The translations under genes were made by a program, and so were the position numbers. Shown here piece by piece: positions 8,196-17,270 of a DNA stretch of 20,690 nt; the stretch's first letter is position 1, and each line of letters opens with the position of its first letter. This DNA comes from Leishmania infantum JPCM5 (lineage: Eukaryota; Euglenozoa; Kinetoplastea; Trypanosomatida; Trypanosomatidae). The stretch spans positions 428,335 through 449,024 of the forward strand of contig NC_009390.2 of the NCBI RefSeq assembly GCF_000002875.2. Reading direction: 5' to 3'. Under the pieces are notes generated by a model that worked only from the letters and a program-made list of their open reading frames with translations, was not told the DNA's origin and made no database searches.

Positions 8196-9386
8196 CTACG
8201 ATGCTCTCCGCTGAATCAAGCGATCAGCCTCGAGGTTGCCTTTGTTGACAACCGGCCACGAGTCAATTTGTGTCACAAATGGCAGGTTCATGTAAACCTT
8301 ATCCCGATAGCGCTTATCCTGCTCGATAGGATTGCGCTCCACATAAATGGTCCGGAGGGTGTTTGCAAACCCACAGAACTTCTTGACCTCGCCCCAGTCG
8401 TTGATGTTTCCGTCAGTCAACCAAAATTCTTCCAGTTCAGGCATGTTGGTGGGGTTGATGACAGCTTCGTTGATTGTAGAAATGGGATTGAAGCTGAAAT
8501 CAAGCAGGTGAAGAGAGTGCAGAGGCAGGTTCTCGATGGTACTAATGCCGTTTTCTGACAGGTAAAGCTCGGTGAGATACGGGTTGCAGCCTTCCTTGAA
8601 CGCCTCTTCGGTAATGGATGCCAGCCGATTCGCTTGAAGGCTAAGCTTTCGAAGCTCGCGAAGATTGTGAAGGGAGTCGCCAATACTGTGGATCTTGTTT
8701 TTGCCAAGCCAGAGGCTCTGTAAAGACCGCAGGTTAGAGAGGCCAGATCCGATTTCGCGAATGCGGTTGCCGCCAAGTTCGAGAAGCTCGAGGTGGACGA
8801 AGCTATCGAGTCCTTCGATGACTTTGATTTTGTTCTCCACCAAGTACAGCTCCTTAAGCGTCGAGCCTAGAGAATCTAGGCCCGTGATCTTGCGTAGCTG
8901 ATTGTAGCTCAAATCAAGCTTGGTGAGAGAGTAAAACGCGTGCGGGACTGCCTTCTTCGAGAGAGATCCACTTTCGGGGTCTGGCACCATTGCCGAGTCA
9001 AAAAAGTCGCGCACCTTCCTGATCTTGTTGTCAAACAAATCTAGTTCAACAAGCCGCCCGGCCAAGTGTTGCGGGAAAGCAGAGAGCTCATGAATGAGAT
9101 TCTTGCGCAGAGAGAGAGTCTTGCACTCGGTGAGCTGATTAAGGTCGAGCTCATCAAGGGTGAAGAGCCGAATGTTGGCAATGTCAATGTCGGTGCTTTT
9201 GGCATTGATCGCTAGCTGCTCAGACGCGTGCTTCGTGCTCTCAGTGTGCTGCGGTGGCACTTCTTGCTCACCGTCGCTGCCACTGTTGGACCTTGCCGGC
9301 GTGGCGGCTGAAGGAGGCGCGGCAGCGGCTTGAAGAATTCTTTCCCTCAAGCGCGCCTTTTTCTCCTCGTCAAGATTGGAGAACAT
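8196..9386 (-). CDS. SDS22-like leucine-rich regulator of protein phosphatase 1
   Basis: Probable PP1-binding leucine-rich-repeat protein (SDS22/PPP1R7 family), which controls assembly and activity of the PP1 catalytic subunit in cytosol and nucleus. The 396-residue product has a charged, Ala/Ser/Pro-rich N-terminus (1-70) and then about ten to eleven 22-residue SDS22-type repeats (about 85-340; pattern LxxLxLxxNxI, e.g. LVELDLFDNKI, LKELYLVENKIKVIEGL, LQSLWLGKNKI). It ends in the SDS22 cap (about 343-375: TIYVERNPIE, then YRDKVYMNLPFVTQID). A loop of about 25 residues at 128-150 interrupts the repeats. The frame extends to 9497, but the splice acceptor AG lies at 9446-9447, so the ATG at 9384-9386 (MFSNLDEEKK) is the likely start. 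It is the first gene of the leftward unit. Its 3' UTR contains a SIDER2-like element, suggesting post-transcriptional control. Related axonemal LRR proteins are the main alternative identity. Confidence 0.9.
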   Translation of the reverse strand: MFSNLDEEKKARLRERILQAAAAPPSAATPARSNSGSDGEQEVPPQHTESTKHASEQLAINAKSTDIDIANIRLFTLDELDLNQLTECKTLSLRKNLIHELSAFPQHLAGRLVELDLFDNKIRKVRDFFDSAMVPDPESGSLSKKAVPHAFYSLTKLDLSYNQLRKITGLDSLGSTLKELYLVENKIKVIEGLDSFVHLELLELGGNRIREIGSGLSNLRSLQSLWLGKNKIHSIGDSLHNLRELRKLSLQANRLASITEEAFKEGCNPYLTELYLSENGISTIENLPLHSLHLLDFSFNPISTINEAVINPTNMPELEEFWLTDGNINDWGEVKKFCGFANTLRTIYVERNPIEQDKRYRDKVYMNLPFVTQIDSWPVVNKGNLEADRLIQRRAS

Positions 9387-9445
9387 GGACCTAGGAGTCT
9401 TGGGTATGGAAGTGCTGAAGGGTTCACACGAAAACCAAAGGAAAC

Positions 9446-9470
9446 CTGGGGAGAAAAAAAAGGAAGGAGA
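9446..9470 (-). promoter_or_regulatory. Trans-splice acceptor for the SDS22-like gene
   Basis: On the minus strand a long pyrimidine tract (plus-strand purines 9448-9470) ends in CCCCAG with AG at 9447-9446. This gives a 5' UTR of about 60 bases to the ATG at 9386 and excludes the in-frame ATG at 9497, which lies upstream of the tract. Confidence 0.7.
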
Positions 9471-9916
9471 TTCAGTTATAGAAGGGGCGTGGGGCAAGTG
9501 GCATTGACAAAGCGACGAATAACGCGCACGCAGAAGGACTGCAGTTGTTGTAAAACGATGACTGGGCGTACCGCATGACAGAGGGACTCATGATGATGAG
9601 CTTTCAGAGCAGGAGAAACGGCGCAGCCGCCCTGAAAAACCCCGGCAAGTCTCCCAAATCTGTCCATTCTGCTTTGGTTTTTCGCTCAGGGCTGCCGCCA
9701 GCCATCGTTGCGGCACAGCAAGGTGGACAGCCGCTGCGCGCAGAAGGAGCTCTCTCGCGAGCGATGAGAAGGCGAGACAGAAACTTCCGTGTAATGAGTG
9801 GCGCGCTTTTTCACCTTTTTTTTAGAACTATCATGGTGTGCTCCCCCCTTGTTTGTGCTTTTAGGGAAGATGCGCCTGAGAGGGGCGCACGGGTGCAGAG
9901 GGGAGTCAAACTGAGT

Positions 9917-9935
9917 GGTTCTTTATAAAGAAACC
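9917..9935. repeat. Short palindrome containing TTCTTTATAAAGAA
   Basis: A perfect 14-base palindrome (9919-9932) is flanked by GG and ACC, so the arms extend by two more pairs if one extra A is bulged out. It sits inside the divergent strand-switch region. It could be chance in a T-rich context; no known function is assigned. Confidence 0.4.
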
Positions 9936-10849
9936 GTGCCCCTCAAAGATATTTGGCGACACCCCCTGTTTGCTCGTAGCTCAGCTGTATCAAGACAGCG
10001 GACTCCAGCCGGTGCCTGCGTCGAAAGAAAGCCTTACGGTGTGTTGTGCCCCAACTAAAATGATTATTCAGCAGGCAGTGGTGTTTGTGGCTGTACGCCG
10101 TCATGCATTCTGATTAAATCAAGAGGGCCTCATTGTTTTAGCATGCGCAGCTTCGCAGATCAGCTGGACAACGTAACTTAGACGCCTCTTCAGGTTTGGA
10201 CAGCTGAAGAGGAGAGCTTTTCAGTGCCGTGTATGCAACACATCTTGTGCGATGCACGTCTTTCAAATTCTCAAGCAACACTCTGTTTCTTTTATGCCGC
10301 AAGCTGGCATTGAGAATTTGGTGGCCGCGCGCGGCGAACCCTCTTTATTTTCCCGCCATGCGCCCAAAGCTTATCGTCTTGATGCTTGTTTGAAAGCATC
10401 TTCTCGCGTGTGAAGAGGGCATTTTTCTTTTCAAAACAAGGATAGTAAAGTCCTCACCTTTTTAGTTTCCTCTTGCGCACTCGATAGCGCAGGCTCTCTT
10501 TTGTTTTGCTGGAAAGCCTCGCGATTTCTCGAGTAACTTTTAGCCTCCGTTCTGTTGCATGAGCTGGTAATAGTAAATCCTTCATGTGCCTCCTTCTTTT
10601 CTCTTGCAAAAATGGCCCCTTTTCACGTAGCAGTGCTTGCCCGTTGAATGACAGATTATGCTATTAGATCACCTACACCTTTCGCTGCACATTGTATTCA
10701 AGTAATTGTAGACTCTTCTGTTTGTGGCTGATTCGGACAGTCAACCAGATATGGGCATTAAGCTCCCTGATTTCAAACAACTGAGAACTTCACGTCCCTA
10801 GCTCAGTCCAGATGAGAGTCCATCAAGCACCCCTTCCACACAAATCTAG

Positions 10850-11398
10850 TTTTTCCTTTTACCGTCCGCATTCTGCCGCACAGCATGACTCCAGCTCGGC
10901 TCCACCGCTGCCTGTCACAGGCCCCGTTGCGTGGGGCAAAGCAGAGGGAAACACGTGTTAGGGCAATGCCGACCCCGTCACCTGAGCATGGCTTCCGCCT
11001 GAAGCTCCCCCCCCCCGCACAGCAGGTCGCCTCACAGCCGCTCCAATGATGCCGGTCGCCATGCGCTGAATCGCTCGGGGTGAGCTAGGCTCCTGCCCGC
11101 AGGCAGGCAGCGCCGGGTGAGGTGCATTCGAGCCACGCTGGCACTCTGTCTATCATGTGGATGGCACAGACGTGCTCACAGTCGCAGGTCGTTCTGAGGC
11201 ATCGCTATATATACGGCCTGGCCGTCGACATCAGCAGCGACAGAGAGCTCTGATTTCGCTACGCCGCAGGCAGTGGACCCTGCTGCCATCAGAAGTGGCT
11301 CGGCGCGGGCAGGGATAGGGGCTGCTTGGCTTTCACACAGAGAGTGGTGCGTACTGGACCCTGGATACCACGATGAGGGGTAACCCTGTCATCAGGGG
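10850..11398 (-). mobile_element. SIDER2-like retroposon, copy 2 (in the strand-switch region)
   Basis: About 549 bp. By eye it differs from copy 1 in only about five substitutions plus C-run length over roughly 500 bases, and from copy 3 in about one substitution plus C-run length. The minus-strand 5' end is well preserved: CCCCTGATGACAGGG, then ATCGTGGTATCCAGGGTCC, corresponding to the Pr77/79-bp signature shared by trypanosomatid ingi-clade retroposons. The 3' end is a short A-rich tail at about 10850-10860. It lies in the strand-switch region rather than a 3' UTR and points the same way as copy 1. I see no convincing target-site duplication. Confidence 0.85.
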
Positions 11399-11690
11399 AC
11401 TCTTCAAATGGTAAGGGTATTAACAGCAATAATGGTACTAACGAAAAACACTTACACACAGACAAAAGAAAGAAATGAGCAGATAGAAAAGGGACATTTT
11501 GAATTTAGGCATCACATGTGTTTTCCTCTTATATCGCCAACTGTTCACCGCTTTTTTGACACCTTTTTCTCCTTTATCTATTCTTATTGCAATAAAAATG
11601 GTGGCCTCAGCCAATTATTTGCTGCACAGTTGTGCCCACTCAAAAATTCCTCAAGTAACCTTTTTTCTAGCTGTGCTTGTAGCTTATAGT

Positions 11691-11719
11691 CTTTCACTCT
11701 CACTGTTTTCACATTGCAG
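11691..11719 (+). promoter_or_regulatory. Trans-splice acceptor for the PSA-like gene
   Basis: A pyrimidine-rich tract with TCTTTCACTCTCACTG ends in CATTGCAG, with AG at 11718-11719. This gives a 60-base 5' UTR to the ATG at 11780, which itself contains two further T-runs. The in-frame ATG at 11714 overlaps the acceptor and cannot be the start if this AG is used. Confidence 0.6.
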
Positions 11720-11779
11720 TGTTGCTTTTGCATCTCTTTTTTTTTCCCTCGCCTGGCGGCTTCTATTTTTTTTCCGAAA

Positions 11780-12634
11780 ATGGCTTTCTCTCTGTTTTCC
11801 CTCATCGGAACGGCTGCCGTGGCTCTTCTACTTGTGGTGGCTGCGCCAAGCTCTGCTGACACCATTACTGTCAATGCTGCCACACAGGCGTGGCTGAAGA
11901 TGTGGATTAAGTCTATTCCAAACCTGCAGATCATTTGGTTGAACCCGAACATTTGCTCTCGCGCTGGCATTGAGTGCGTTTCTGCCACCAACTCCATCAA
12001 CATTCGTCTGGATGGCGTGACGTCCACTGGATTCAACTTCATCGGCACCCTCCCTGAGGTTGACAGCTCCATCGACGGCAATGAGCTTCAGATCACCAGC
12101 ATCTCCGTCAGAGGCAAGGCTCGCTTCACCGGCACTATCCCTGCGTCGTGGTCGCGCATCACCCGGCTGACTCGCCTGGATTTTAGCAGAACGCGGATGA
12201 GCGGCCGGATTCCTGATGAGCTCGGCAGCCTCGCTACCTTGGTGTCTGTCGACTTCTCGAACTCATACTTCTGCTACGGCCTGCCCAACTGGAACGCTTC
12301 TAGCATGCCGATGCTTTCACAGGCCATTTTCACGAATAACAACATGCGCGGCCCGTTTGCCTCATCCTGGTCCACCTTCCCAGCTTCCCTGAAGCTCGAC
12401 ATCACCGGCAACAAGCTATGCGGTTGCATGCCCAGCTCGTGGGACTCCAAATCGAACCTGGTGGCTGCTGCCAAGGCCATGGATGCTGGCACTGTCTCCA
12501 ACTGCTTTCGTTCTTGCAACTCCGCTTCCCTGTCTTACTGCCCGGCTCCGCCCACTGGCAACGGCGCGCAGATGATTACGATGACTACGGCCGTGGTTGG
12601 CCTGGTTGTCGCTGTTGCTTCCTTGGTCTTCTGA
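11780..12634 (+). CDS. PSA-2/GP46-like leucine-rich GPI-anchored surface protein (short form)
   Basis: Probable promastigote surface antigen family member, a GPI-anchored LRR protein of the parasite surface. The family is linked to host interaction and complement resistance, but no such function is shown here. The 284-residue product has a signal peptide (1-26, cleavage predicted after SSA) and an N-terminal cysteine cap (C59, C66). LRRs at about 110-165 are of the PSA type (GTIPASW, LTRLDFSRTRMSGRIPDE, LVSVDFSNSYFCYGLP). A conserved C-terminal cysteine block follows (NKLCGCMPSSW at 211-221; C242, C246, C254), then a hydrophobic tail (268-284) after a Gly/Asn segment fitting a GPI attachment site. 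The Pro/Thr-rich hinge common in long PSA proteins is absent and repeats are few, so it is a short form. Start chosen at MAFSLF because the upstream ATG overlaps the splice acceptor. It is the only protein gene seen on the plus strand. Confidence 0.88.
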   Translation: MAFSLFSLIGTAAVALLLVVAAPSSADTITVNAATQAWLKMWIKSIPNLQIIWLNPNICSRAGIECVSATNSINIRLDGVTSTGFNFIGTLPEVDSSIDGNELQITSISVRGKARFTGTIPASWSRITRLTRLDFSRTRMSGRIPDELGSLATLVSVDFSNSYFCYGLPNWNASSMPMLSQAIFTNNNMRGPFASSWSTFPASLKLDITGNKLCGCMPSSWDSKSNLVAAAKAMDAGTVSNCFRSCNSASLSYCPAPPTGNGAQMITMTTAVVGLVVAVASLVF

Positions 12635-14110
12635 GGACTAGAGACATGTGCTGTCTGGGCGAGCTCAGCTTGATCGTTCTTGCACTGTACTGTGAATTGT
12701 ACTTTGAGTTAAGCTTTATTTTACCCCTTTCCTCCCGAAAAAAGATATTTATACGCTCACCTTCTCTTTATTTATTTTGCATTTATGCGTTGATTTTTCC
12801 TTTTTGTTTCTCAGCGTCACTTTTGCCGCTTGTTCAAGAAAAAAAAGGGCGAGTTGACATGCACATAGCAAAGTTAGGCAGAGGAAAGCAGAATGTGCGA
12901 GGCACTTTTGAGTTTATTTCGCAGCGTCTTTGCTGCCACTGTTGCTGTGCATGGAGAGGAACGACTCTGCATCGTTTAGGCTTATGTGCATACACCAAAG
13001 CAGCAAGAACAACAAAATAATATCTAGTACTGCCGCGAAGTCAAAAGGCAAGGAGAACGCAGTGAAACAGAAAAGGAGGGCAAGGAGAAGAGCGAGAAGG
13101 AAAGCAAATAAAACCATGAAATTACCTCTCGCCTAAATCGTCGATTTAAACCCTTTTATGTGCATTTTCCGCACTTTCTCCTCTATGCAGCCGGTGGATC
13201 ATCAACTGCGGTGACTTTATCCAAGCTTTTCACTCATTTCTGGCCATTCGTTTCGAGTTTTGCTTTGCATGCTTTGTTTTTCCTCATTTCCTGATTACGA
13301 ATTTCATAAATCAAGAAGAAAAAAAATTATGGTAGACCAATATAAGCAGCTAATTGCTCCTTAATATATATATATATATTTGATTCATCATCGTCCGCAT
13401 TTACTTTTGTTTATGCACTGCTGCTTTATCTTTTTGCCTTTCCTTCTTTCTCCTAGTTTCGCTCTTTTTTCTCTCTTTTTTGGTCTCGACCCCCTTTTCG
13501 AGGTATGGGAACAGTTTTACAAAGCTTTCTCTACTACTTTCCGTGTTTTACAACTGCTTACAGTATTCATCAATTTCGTGTGTTTGCACTTACGAAAAAA
13601 ATGTCTCCGTCTCCTACTTTGCTTTGTATTTGTCTTTATTGTTCGGTCAGCTGAAAGTCAGGAGGTCGCGTGAAGAGTTTGAGCGATTTGAATCACGTTC
13701 GCAGTCACAAACCTACCTATCTTTTCAGTTTTCAAGATGAGAAAATCACAGAGGTTACGAATAGAATACAATAATATTATTACATCCAGGAAGACGACGC
13801 CTCCATTTTTTTTGAAGTTGAAGAATGACCTGATCGAAGAGAGGAAGCAATATAACGGATGCGGTGCCATATACTTTTCCCCCTCTTCATTCTTTTTTTC
13901 TTCTGGTTCTCCTTCCAGCACCACCTTTCTCTTCCCCTTTTCATCTCTCTTCCATTATCTATTTTCCCAAGCAGCCCATGTGATTAATTATTTCTCCATT
14001 TCATATATATTTTATTTTTTTTTCTTCATGCCCTGCCCGATACTTCCGTTCTTTCTGATTTCTATTTTTTCTTTCGTTATATATATATACATTTATTTAT
14101 TCGTTTTTTT
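12635..14110. other. AT-rich, T-rich non-coding stretch downstream of the PSA-like gene
   Basis: About 1.5 kb with long T-runs on the plus strand and clearly lower GC than the rest of the window. It would contain the 3' UTR and polyadenylation zone of the PSA-like mRNA. Open frames here encode Phe/Ser/Leu-rich low-complexity products caused by T-rich sequence and are not called. It includes a (TA)n tract at 13362-13379 and a shorter one at about 14078-14089. No RNA gene was recognised. Confidence 0.6.
13362..13379. repeat. (TA)n microsatellite
   Basis: An uninterrupted TA tract of about 18 bases inside the AT-rich stretch; a second short TA tract lies near 14078-14089. Confidence 0.8.
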
Positions 14111-14169
14111 TTTCCTTTTATTCTTGCGCCGCTAGGACTATGGCACTTCTACCCCTGCCAGAGCCTTTG

Positions 14170-15102
14170 CCTTGCCTGCGTTTGCTGTGAAGGTAGCCCA
14201 CCTGATGCTGTGCTTCATACGCTACGCTAGATCGACAGGCCTCTTGAAGCTCACTGCACACCTCGTCGCACGCTTCAACCTTGCACGCAGTGACCTGGTC
14301 ACGCACGTCTCACCCTGCGCTGCATGGGCTTCCCCTGCCGGGTGGCTAAGGCTGCTCACCGTGCCCCTCCAAACGACAAGCTATAAGCTCTCTGTGCATT
14401 CGCACCTGCTCATTCACAGGCCCCTTCCACTTGACACACCCACGCCTGTCAAAGGCGTGCGGATTCAGGAGAAAGCGGAATACCCTTGCTGCAACGTAGA
14501 CTCATGGTGGCGTCCCACCTGTCACGGCACACGGGGACAAGTCATCCAAACATGCTCCCCATGGCATCAATGGAAGCGGAAAATGAAAAGCACGAGCCCC
14601 CAGGCTAAAACCTCATCCTGGAGCAGATCCCAGGATGCAAAAATGCGAGGACTGTCAAGCATCGCTGGCATGGTGTGTCACCACCAAACAAGGAATGCAG
14701 AGGCCCGAGGAGCACGACTGATGGGCGGAAAAGGCGCAAAGAGATCTATACCAATCATCCCCAAAGTGCATGTGTGCGAAGCATGCGGCGTCTTCTACGT
14801 CCGGCCGGATGGGCTGATGAGGCGCACATGCCGGAAGCATGGCGAGAGCACCCCGAGTTGCACCAACGAGGTCCTTCACACCCTCATGTGGAGAGCCACC
14901 TCACCACATTGTGGAGTGCCGCGGCTTTGGGCGACTGAGGGAGAAGCATGGCACACAGGCGGAGCGCAGCGTCTCCAGAGGGCCTGGCATGAGGCTGGCC
15001 AACTTCCTTCTCGGGCCCATCCGACATGCACCTAGACCACCCCTTGTTACGTGCACGCAAGACGTCACTGTCTCCGCACTCGAGCAGGTCCCTGCCACCT
15101 GA
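14170..15102 (+). pseudogene. Decayed retroelement-like coding remnant with a damaged C2H2 finger
   Basis: GC rises abruptly against the AT-rich flank and two overlapping plus-strand frames carry protein-like motifs. In one frame, 14779-14850 encodes VCEACGVFYVRPDGLMRR, then TCRKHGE. This fits a C2H2 zinc finger except that the first His is Arg (CGC, one transition from CAC). In the next frame, 14885-14960 encodes CGEPPHHIVECRGFGRLREK, which resembles the Cys/His motif near the C-terminus of non-LTR retrotransposon polyproteins (C-x-x-C...H-x-x-x-x-C). The shift between frames and the stop codons show it is broken. It may be a degenerate ingi-related element (DIRE), the presumed dead partner of SIDERs; a TATE or other retroelement is possible. 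I cannot identify reverse-transcriptase motifs, and the 5' half (14170-14480) is unrecognised. Confidence 0.45.
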
Positions 15103-15969
15103 GCCGCTGAAATCAGGGCATGCAGTCAGCCCGGGGCCTTGCTGCGCTGGTGGCGCCGCACGGACGCGAGAAGGGACGAGGAAGGATGAGAGGAGCCCGT
15201 ACAACGCATGACCTGATTTGACGGCTGGACGGTGCGTCCATGACGACGAGGATTTAGCTGTATTTTTGCTACAGCGGTGGGTGGTGAGCTGTGGCTGTGT
15301 GCGCGTCTCCTTGCTGACGTGCTGGTGGTGGCAGAATGGACACGTCTGAAAGAGAGAGAACAAAAGGTGATGTCTCTTTGCTGTTCTTGTCGAGCGTGGT
15401 AACTTTCTTTTATTATTCTTTGATCTGTCTGCTGTCCTCATTGCCTTTTTCCCCTTCCACACATCTCACGTTCTCTCGTGGGCTCGCTTGTTCGAACCCT
15501 GCGCGTGTGTCACCATTCTTTTAACCCTCTCCTCCCATTCTCTCTTCGTCTTTCAAGCGAAATGCATCTAAAACATTTTTGCAGTCTCGTTGTCGCGTGC
15601 ATGGACGTTGGTGTGTGTATTCATAATCTGTGCGTGCTTGTGAGACGCCAAATTGCATGTGGCGCTTGTGTGCCACTTTCTTTTTTGTCCTACCAGGATC
15701 GAAAGAGGTTTTAGAGATATCGTTCGCCACCACACCACCCAAACACATTATTGCCCTCTTTTTCGTCTCTCTTTTCCACCTCATGTGCCCTCCCTCTCTC
15801 CCCCTTCCCCCCTGTCTGCCTCTCTTCGTTTCGCCTTCTCTTTGGTCGCTTCGTTGATTTGGATTATGGCCTCGCGTTCGTCTCCCGCTCTCTCTCCCTC
15901 TCTCCCTCTCTCCCTCTCTCCCTCTCTCCCTCTCTCCCTCTCTCCCTCTCTCCCTCTCTCCCTCTCTCC

Positions 15970-16019
<50 letters not shown>

Positions 16020-17270
16020 GCGTGCCAGAGAGCGGGATGGCGATGCTTGGCACTGTGGCAGTAGGCGTACGAGCGGAGGAAAGAACGAGAGGAAAGGGAG
16101 TAGGGAGCTCGAGCGGCAGCAAAGCAAACAGGCATAATCAGCGGGCCGGGGGCATTCTGCCTTCGCACACCGCACGCAGGGCACTGCACAGGGCCAAAAG
16201 CCAAGACACAAATCAAGAAGAAAAGATGCGCCCAAGGAAAACGAGACGAACGGCGGAAAGCGAAGGCGGCGTTGAGGGTTGTAGGCGAGGGGCAGCTGTT
16301 GTGAAGGAAGGGAAGAGCGGCGAGACGTGCGGGGGAGAAGAGCAGGAGGAGGGGAGTGGGAAAAAGAGGACAAGGGGACAGCACATTCATCAATGATAAG
16401 ACGATCGACTGGCTCTCCCTGTCCAGGCTCACACCCCTTCCTCCCCCTACCTCCCTACACCCACACGCAAGAAGACTGACGTCCACCTCCGTCATCCTGC
16501 CCTTCCGGTTAGCCATCTGATCTTTACTTCCTTTCGTTGTCGTATTGTTTGATCCCTGTTTCCCCTTCGTCATGATGACTTATGTGCACAGTTGACGCTC
16601 TACCCCCAAACACCCCAAACACAAATGAGCCTCCCTCTCTCCACTGATTACGTCTCATCCCCGCCCTGTCCTCTCTCTACGACAATACGTGTTCTCCACG
16701 CGGCCTTTTCGTATCGCAGAACCAACCTGTGTGTGCGTGATGTGCGCTGTCGAACCAGAGGCCGATAAGTGGGTGGATGGGAGGACTTGTGTATGCCGTC
16801 GCATATGTGAACAAGGGTCAAGAAGGTAACCAGAGAAACATCCGCAGAACGCACAACTGCTCAGAGAGCATGACACCACGGGCACGTGTGCCCTCTGCTC
16901 TGACTCCTTGCGTTCCCCGCCCTTCGCATGTCGCTGCCGCGATACTCTCCTTAACCCCCATGACTTCTTCGTTACTCTCCCCACCCCTCTTCTGCCTCCC
17001 CTGCACCGTCTTTCCCGACCAACCCCTTATCTCTCTTTTCTCCTGGCCACCATTCGCACGCTTAGAGGTACGCCTGAAAAGAAGCCAAGACGTGTTGCGG
17101 TTGCCTCTTGGCTCGTTTGCTGCCTTTGCCCTTTTCTCTATTCGTCTCTTGCTCCACGGATTCCAGCCCGTATAGCCGACATCACCACGTGAATACACTC
17201 ACGTCCAGCCGTCATCCCTAGCTTTTATACCCTCCATTTCTTTGCTTTTAGTAAAGGTATACTCACCGTG
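15103..17270. other. Pyrimidine-rich non-coding stretch with microsatellite
   Basis: No convincing gene on either strand. The first 250 bases may be the 3' flank of the retroelement remnant. Beyond that the plus strand is strongly pyrimidine-rich (many CTCTCC, TTCTTT and CCCTTCC runs) apart from a purine-rich block at about 16070-16390. The longest open frames (350 residues on the minus strand, 247 and 132 on the plus) owe their length to the CT/GA microsatellite or to low-complexity sequence and show no domain. It could be long 3' UTR sequence or spacer before the snoRNA cluster. Confidence 0.5.
15886..16022. repeat. Large compound microsatellite: (CTCTCCCT)n, (CT)n, (TG)n
   Basis: About 80 bases of an 8-base CTCTCCCT unit pass into about 18 bases of CT and then about 35 bases of TG. 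It generates spurious Arg/Glu/Gly and Ser/Leu/Pro open frames in several phases. It is a pure polypyrimidine/polypurine tract followed by alternating pyrimidine-purine, so it could adopt triplex and Z-DNA structures. Confidence 0.95.

Larger units (their letters stand above)
9471..11690. other. Divergent strand-switch region (probable transcription start zone for both flanking units)
   Basis: Genes to the left run leftwards and the gene to the right runs rightwards, so this interval separates two divergent polycistronic units. In Leishmania such divergent switch regions are broad RNA polymerase II initiation zones marked by histone variants and acetylation rather than by defined promoters. 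Sequence content: scattered T-runs, a perfect short palindrome near 9,926, no credible open reading frame, and a SIDER2-like element at 10850-11398. I found no tRNA or rRNA gene. The functional role is inferred from gene orientation only. Confidence 0.65.

Noticed and set aside
9590..9640. ATGATGA and CTGA pair resembling a C/D snoRNA
   Set aside because: No terminal stem and a GC-palindromic interior; the guide matches no rRNA segment I know.
9970..10035. GCTCGTAGCTCAGCTG, resembling a tRNA D-arm/A-box
   Set aside because: No B-box (GGTTCGA-type), no acceptor stem and no cloverleaf could be drawn.
10850..11398. Target-site duplications around the SIDER copies
   Set aside because: Short similarities in the flanks (CAAAT-type, TCACC-type) are not adjacent to both ends and are within chance.
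13380..14135. Plus-strand open frames in the T-rich stretch
   Set aside because: Phe/Leu/Ser-rich products of T-runs, with no motif and no splice signal that fits.
15653..16396. Plus-strand open frame of 247 codons
   Set aside because: Same microsatellite read on the other strand (Ser-Leu-Pro and Cys-Val repeats).
15521..16573. Minus-strand open frame of 350 codons
   Set aside because: Its length comes from the (GA/GGGA)n and (CA)n microsatellite, giving Arg-Glu-Gly and Thr-His repeats; no real domain.
16571..16650. ATGATGA and CTGA pair about 70 bases apart
   Set aside because: Flanks do not pair and the guide is a CT-rich low-complexity sequence.
16777..17175. Plus-strand open frame of 132 codons
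   Set aside because: Compositionally weak with no recognisable domain, and competing frames of similar length on both strands.
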